Assembly: GCA_945902255.1 (NCBI GenBank)
Contig: CAMDMO010000049.1
Span: 1 to 10,729, forward strand
Direction of reading: 5' to 3'
DNA: 10,729 nt
Source: Rickettsia typhi
Lineage (GTDB): Bacteria > Pseudomonadota > Alphaproteobacteria > Rickettsiales > UBA1997
The position numbers and the translations under genes were made by a program. Numbering within the stretch: the first letter of the stretch is position 1; each line of letters opens with the position of its first letter. Positions 6,954-10,729 of this stretch are shown piece after piece. The notes under the pieces were generated by a model, which ran no database searches, was not told the DNA's origin, and saw only the letters and a program-made list of their open reading frames with translations.

Positions 6954-7502
6954 ATGATTAAAAAAATATTACTCGCTGCCGTAATTCTGTCAATCGCTTC
7001 GTGCCACAGCAAAGTAAAAGAAGATAAGCTTAAAATTGAAGATAATGCCAATGACGATAAAGCTGGCAATTACCAAACTCTTACCAGTGAGCAACAAGCT
7101 GCAATTCTAGATCAGCAAGCTCAAGCAAAAGCTTTAGAAGAACAAGCTAAAATGAATAAAACAGAAGAAGTTGAAGTTCAAGATCGCGTGTTCTTTGGCT
7201 ATGATTCAGCAGAATTGAGTGATGACGCTAAAAAAATTCTTGATACTCAAGCTGAATGGTTAAAAAGCGATCCTGCAATTAATGTTACAATTGAAGGTCA
7301 TTGCGACGAAAGAGGAACCAGAGAATACAACATTGCACTTGGCGAAAAAAGAGCTAATGCGGCCAAAAAATCTCTAGTCTCTCACGGAATTGATGCATCT
7401 CGCATTAAAACAATTTCTTACGGAAAAGAACGCCCTGCGTTTTTTGGAAATAACGAAGAATCTATGAGCAAAAATAGACGCGGCGTTACAGTGGTTAATT
7501 AA
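6954..7502 (+). CDS. pal: Peptidoglycan-associated lipoprotein Pal
   Basis: Pal is the outer-membrane lipoprotein of the Tol-Pal system. It binds peptidoglycan and keeps the outer membrane drawn in during division. From the ATG at 6954 it has 182 residues. Residues 1-16 are a lipoprotein signal (MIKK, then hydrophobic) ending in the lipobox IASC, with Cys17 as the lipidated residue. The next residue is His, not Asp, which fits outer-membrane sorting. A charged, Gln/Ala-rich linker (18-76) precedes the OmpA-like domain (about 77-182). This contains FFGYDSAEL, IEGHCDERGTREYNIALGEKRANA and SYGKERPAFFG, ending in KNRRGVTVV. Asp118 and Arg133 occupy the positions that bind diaminopimelate in E. 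coli Pal. The gene stands alone, with its own promoter and terminator and without tolB or tolQRA next to it. Confidence 0.96.
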   Translation: MIKKILLAAVILSIASCHSKVKEDKLKIEDNANDDKAGNYQTLTSEQQAAILDQQAQAKALEEQAKMNKTEEVEVQDRVFFGYDSAELSDDAKKILDTQAEWLKSDPAINVTIEGHCDERGTREYNIALGEKRANAAKKSLVSHGIDASRIKTISYGKERPAFFGNNEESMSKNRRGVTVVN

Positions 7503-7529
7503 GAAAAATTTTCTTATCAAGACTAATTG

Positions 7530-7565
7530 AAAGCCACCCCTTTTTTTTCAAAAAGGGGTGGCTTT
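7530..7565 (+). terminator. Strong intrinsic terminator after pal
   Basis: A perfect 16-bp inverted repeat has arms 7530-7545 (AAAGCCACCCCTTTTT) and 7550-7565 around a TTTC loop, and ends in a T-rich run on the plus strand (CTTTTTGTTT). It begins 27 nt after the pal stop. On the minus strand it follows the flavoprotein gene by about 80 nt and is trailed only by a short T run, so it may work in both directions between these convergent genes. The remaining 7566-7647 holds nothing I can identify. Confidence 0.88.
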
Positions 7566-7647
7566 TTGTTTCAAAATAAATATTCTAAACCAAGTATCTA
7601 CTGACACATTTTTACTTTGTCTTACCCTCCATCAGAAGTTGTCATAA

Positions 7648-10600
7648 TTATATAACCACAGCCTTCTCCGCTAAAGAATTCATCTCACACCTATTTTGAA
7701 GATGTTTAAAATCTAATTCATCCATATTTTGGTCTTGAGCAGCGCAAGAATAAAAATATTTCACCTTACCATCTTTATCCGTCTTTTTTTGCAAACATTG
7801 TGCGCAAACGCCTTTCATCATGCATTGCATTGGTGCATTTAGACTAGTAATTGCAATTGGCGCATCGTGAATTGATTTTACTAAATTCTCATGGCGCAAT
7901 TTTGCAATTTCAGCCATCATTTTATCATTGCCAATTGTAAATATTCGATCAATTTTTTGTGGATTTTTATTAAAATAATCTTTAATTGCATCAATCGCCG
8001 AGCCTTTAATTTGTAAGCTATTTTTATTATTTAAAATTAAATTTGGCTCTTCTTCGTCAATTGCAAAAATCATTTTATCGCAATATTTTTCCATCAATTC
8101 TTGCCTCACAACAAAGGAATTTTTGCGATAACCAGCAATAAAAATTACTCGACAATTATTTTGCTGATAAATTTTAGCGATAGTTGTTAAAGGCTGATTT
8201 CCCCTACCTCCGCCAATTAAAAGCACAGTTTCATTTTTGGCAATTTCTGTTGGTTTGCCACTTGGGCCCATAAAAATACAAGGCTCGCCAACTTTAAAAT
8301 TTTTAATCAAATTGGTAGATCCCCTAGCTTCAACCACAATTGCACTGATTACTCCATTAACCCTATCAACATCTAATGCGGTAAGCGCAACACCTTCCAT
8401 CGCTAATAAATTACCATTATTTTTTTGCGCTAATTTATGATAATTTTGCAAACGAAAAATATGACCAATTTCGGTTTGATTTGCTAAAAGCGGCGCCTTA
8501 ACAAACACCTCAATTACATGATCTGAGAGGCGATTAATTTTTTCAATTTTAACCAAAAAATCTTGGTTAATTTTTTGCAAAAAACCATCATCAATATTTG
8601 CAATATCATTTTCGATCATTGCATTAATTTTTTTATAACCAACTTTCGCGCTTGCCATCGCCTTCACCACGCTTCCAGCATATTCTTCATTTACATCACC
8701 AAAAAAACTTATTTTTTTATTTTTTATATCCATACCATCTTCATTAAATGGAGATAGGTTTGGCGAGGTTCCAACCGCCATCAACAGTGATTTGCAAATA
8801 AATGTTTTATCTCCACAATTCAAACTTTCTATATGATTAAATTTATCAATATTTGCTCTTATCGGGGAAATATTTTCAATAAATTCAACGCCTTCTTGCA
8901 GCGCTTTTTCTAACTCTTGATGATTTAATTTATAAGCGGGAGAGTCTTGAATTTTTTTACGATATAAAATTTTTACACCGCCTAATTTTTTTAAAAACTC
9001 AGCATTTGAGCTTGATTTTAGAAGCTCTTCGTGATGTTGCAAAAATTCTTCAGCAATTAATTTTTCTTCTTCATTTAAATTTTTTTTAAATTCATCAAAG
9101 CCAATTTGATTAACTTTTTTTGTAAATTTTTTAATTTGCTCAATATAATAAGCTCCCGCTTCGCAAGCAGTGTCGATCGCAGTTAAGCCTCCGCCAATAA
9201 CTAAAATTGGCATTCTAATTTGTAAATTAGCTAAAGAATCTTTTTTAAAAGCACCATTTAATTGCAAAGACATCAAAAAATCGGAAGCAAAACGAATGCC
9301 TTTAGAAAAATTATTTTCTAAATTAACAATATTCGGACGACCCGCGCCAATGCAGACTGCGATGTGATTAAAATCATATTTTTCAAAAGCAACTTTATCG
9401 GTAATTGATGATCCAAAACGAATTCCGCCAAACATACGAAAATTTTTTCTTCTCTCTAAAAGAAGGCGAATAATTTTTAAAAAATTCTTATCCCATCTAA
9501 CAGTAATTCCATATTCAGCAACACCTCCAAAGCCTTGAATTAAGCGACTTGAAAGCGGTTCGTAAATTTCATCTAAAAATTTTATTGGTTTAAATTTTTC
9601 TCTATTCCCAAATTCATCAATGCCAGAAATTTCGGAATTTAATGGCTCAATTCTTAAGCCATCAATTGCAACCACTTCATGTCCAGCATTAAGCAAATAG
9701 TGAGAAAGTGTGTATCCAGCTGGTCCAAGACCGCAAACTAAAATCTTTTTATTTGATTTTTTTTGTGACAATGAAGAGTCAATGTTTAGCGGATTCCATC
9801 TGCTTAAAAGCGAATAAATTTCAAAACCATAAGGAAGCAACAAAACATCTTTTACAATTTTACTTTCAATTTGCGGAATATCGACGGGATCTTGTTTTTG
9901 AAAAATACATGACTTCATGCAGTCATTACAAATTCTGCTTCCTGTGCCAGCAATCATAGGATTATCAATAGCCGCCACACTTAGGGCGGCAATTGAAAAA
10001 CCTTCAGATTTTAACAAATTCATCTCTGAAATTTTTTGATCCAAAGGACATCCTTTTAATTTAATTCCCAGTGGATCAATTTTGAATTCTTCAGCATTTT
10101 TTTCATGAAGCCCTGTGCGGCAAGAATCTTTTTTTTGCTTATGGCAGAATATACAATAGTTAGTTTCGCCTAAAACTCTATTTAGTGAGAATCCTTGATC
10201 TGTAAGGTTAAAACCATCTCGATTATATTTATTTTCTTCAATAGATTTTGGATTAACTAAATTTTGAAAATCAATTTTTTTAGGCAAAATAAATAATCCG
10301 CCACTTTTATGTAGTGCCCCTCCCTCTTTGCTGTAAAGAGCCCAAGCGGCATAAAGAGTTAAAATTTCTTCATCTTTTTTTTCTTCAAGCGCTATAAAAA
10401 ATTTCTCTGCAAGTTTTTTTTCTAAATCATCGACATCAATAAATGAAATTTGTAATTGCTCTAAAGCCTCTGAGGCATTGAAATTATCTGGGGTTTGAGT
10501 AAATTTTTTTGCAACAATTCTTTGTACAAATTCACGACGAGTGTAATAAATTTTTTCTAGATCTTTATGCTGTTTTTTTAGCGCGTCATTTTCTTTTTTA

Positions 10601-10729
10601 ATTGCAAAAAGTTCGATTAGAAAATCTTCTAAAACTCTTGCGGTTTCTATTAGGGTTTGAGATTTATCTTTAGAAGTTTTTACCTTCTCAAGATGGACCC
10701 CGTCATTCGACGGGGTGACAACTTGAAGA
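7648..10729 (-). CDS. Large iron-sulfur flavoprotein: GltD/NfnB-like plus PyrK/NfnA-like fusion (5' end beyond window)
   Basis: The frame is open from the stop at 7648 to the right edge, giving 1026 visible residues (numbered here from 10728). No ATG, GTG or TTG occurs in frame before the TTG at 10287, and the sequence on both sides is continuous protein, so the true start is outside the window. Residues 1-147 are charged and helical, of unknown role. Then come seven cysteines at 192, 195, 203, 227 and 267, 270, 274 plus Glu288, matching the two [4Fe-4S] sites of GltD, NfnB and dihydropyrimidine dehydrogenase. An FAD motif GLGPAG (333-338) and an NAD(P) motif GGGLTAID (512-519) follow. The C-terminal third (about 720-1026) resembles PyrK/NfnA: a flavin-reductase fold, IGGGRGNQP, and Cys969, 975, 978 and 995 for a [2Fe-2S] cluster. 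It probably moves electrons between pyridine nucleotides and an iron-sulfur acceptor in the cytoplasm. Proteins of this layout seem to occur in alphaproteobacteria, but their substrate is unclear to me. The gene converges on pal. Confidence 0.9.
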   Translation of the reverse strand, partial: LQVVTPSNDGVHLEKVKTSKDKSQTLIETARVLEDFLIELFAIKKENDALKKQHKDLEKIYYTRREFVQRIVAKKFTQTPDNFNASEALEQLQISFIDVDDLEKKLAEKFFIALEEKKDEEILTLYAAWALYSKEGGALHKSGGLFILPKKIDFQNLVNPKSIEENKYNRDGFNLTDQGFSLNRVLGETNYCIFCHKQKKDSCRTGLHEKNAEEFKIDPLGIKLKGCPLDQKISEMNLLKSEGFSIAALSVAAIDNPMIAGTGSRICNDCMKSCIFQKQDPVDIPQIESKIVKDVLLLPYGFEIYSLLSRWNPLNIDSSLSQKKSNKKILVCGLGPAGYTLSHYLLNAGHEVVAIDGLRIEPLNSEISGIDEFGNREKFKPIKFLDEIYEPLSSRLIQGFGGVAEYGITVRWDKNFLKIIRLLLERRKNFRMFGGIRFGSSITDKVAFEKYDFNHIAVCIGAGRPNIVNLENNFSKGIRFASDFLMSLQLNGAFKKDSLANLQIRMPILVIGGGLTAIDTACEAGAYYIEQIKKFTKKVNQIGFDEFKKNLNEEEKLIAEEFLQHHEELLKSSSNAEFLKKLGGVKILYRKKIQDSPAYKLNHQELEKALQEGVEFIENISPIRANIDKFNHIESLNCGDKTFICKSLLMAVGTSPNLSPFNEDGMDIKNKKISFFGDVNEEYAGSVVKAMASAKVGYKKINAMIENDIANIDDGFLQKINQDFLVKIEKINRLSDHVIEVFVKAPLLANQTEIGHIFRLQNYHKLAQKNNGNLLAMEGVALTALDVDRVNGVISAIVVEARGSTNLIKNFKVGEPCIFMGPSGKPTEIAKNETVLLIGGGRGNQPLTTIAKIYQQNNCRVIFIAGYRKNSFVVRQELMEKYCDKMIFAIDEEEPNLILNNKNSLQIKGSAIDAIKDYFNKNPQKIDRIFTIGNDKMMAEIAKLRHENLVKSIHDAPIAITSLNAPMQCMMKGVCAQCLQKKTDKDGKVKYFYSCAAQDQNMDELDFKHLQNRCEMNSLAEKAVVI
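10688..10726. repeat. 39-bp palindrome lying in frame within the flavoprotein gene
   Basis: The core is ACCCCGTC-attc-GACGGGGT (10697-10716), a perfect 8-bp stem with a 4-nt loop. Outer arms TCAAG (10688-10692) and CTTGA (10722-10726) add a second block of symmetry. On the minus strand it is read through as QVVTPSNDGVHLE. The other two frames hit stops, so the coding frame is the only open one. Its layout, GTCACCCCG...CGGGGTCCA, resembles the hairpins of the intergenic element at 534-721 (GTCATCCCCG...CGGGGATCCA), suggesting a related repeat family. In-frame palindromes of this sort are known in Rickettsia (RPE elements), but assignment to that family is not shown. Confidence 0.65.

Noticed and set aside
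7566..7647. Promoter or small gene between the pal terminator and the flavoprotein stop
   Set aside because: No paired -35/-10 hexamers and no open frame with a start and ribosome site were found in this short AT-rich stretch.
10285..10287. TTG as the start of the large flavoprotein gene
   Set aside because: The frame stays open for 147 more codons to the window edge, the sequence is protein-like, and no Shine-Dalgarno precedes the TTG.

Overview
The window reads as a compact stretch of an AT-rich (roughly one-third G+C by eye) alphaproteobacterial chromosome, most like the Rickettsiales/Holosporales type of reduced genome. The evidence is the style of the RNase D, Pal and large flavoprotein sequences, the low G+C, and GC-rich palindromic repeats scattered between and apparently inside genes. 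No 16S rRNA or other taxonomic marker is present, so the assignment is an inference.

Five co-oriented minus-strand genes fill the left two thirds. In order of transcription they are: an unrecognised 844-residue protein with two hydrophobic segments; rnd (RNase D); tpiA (triose-phosphate isomerase); fumC (class II fumarase); and the start of a UbiH/COQ6-family FAD monooxygenase that runs off the left edge. The first three are packed with 0-2 nt gaps and probably share one promoter at about 6835-6863. tpiA and fumC are separated by two tandem palindromes. fumC is followed by a 188-bp MITE-like palindrome and an intrinsic terminator.

A divergent plus-strand pal gene (peptidoglycan-associated lipoprotein) has its own promoter, the only clear Shine-Dalgarno in the window, and a strong terminator. 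Convergent to it, on the minus strand, is a very large iron-sulfur flavoprotein. It joins a GltD/NfnB-like half (two [4Fe-4S] sites, FAD and NAD(P) folds) to a PyrK/NfnA-like half ([2Fe-2S]). Its reading frame is open to the right edge, so the 5' end lies outside the window. The first usable start codon in view (TTG at 10287) is mid-gene and should not be taken as the start.

Functionally the region mixes central carbon metabolism (tpiA, fumC), probable quinone biosynthesis (UbiH-like), redox balancing (flavoprotein), RNA processing (rnd) and envelope integrity (pal). The points most worth a second look are the orphan 844-residue protein coupled to rnd, the Nfn-like fusion, a palindromic repeat read in frame within the flavoprotein gene, and apparent in-frame insertions in FumC and TpiA.
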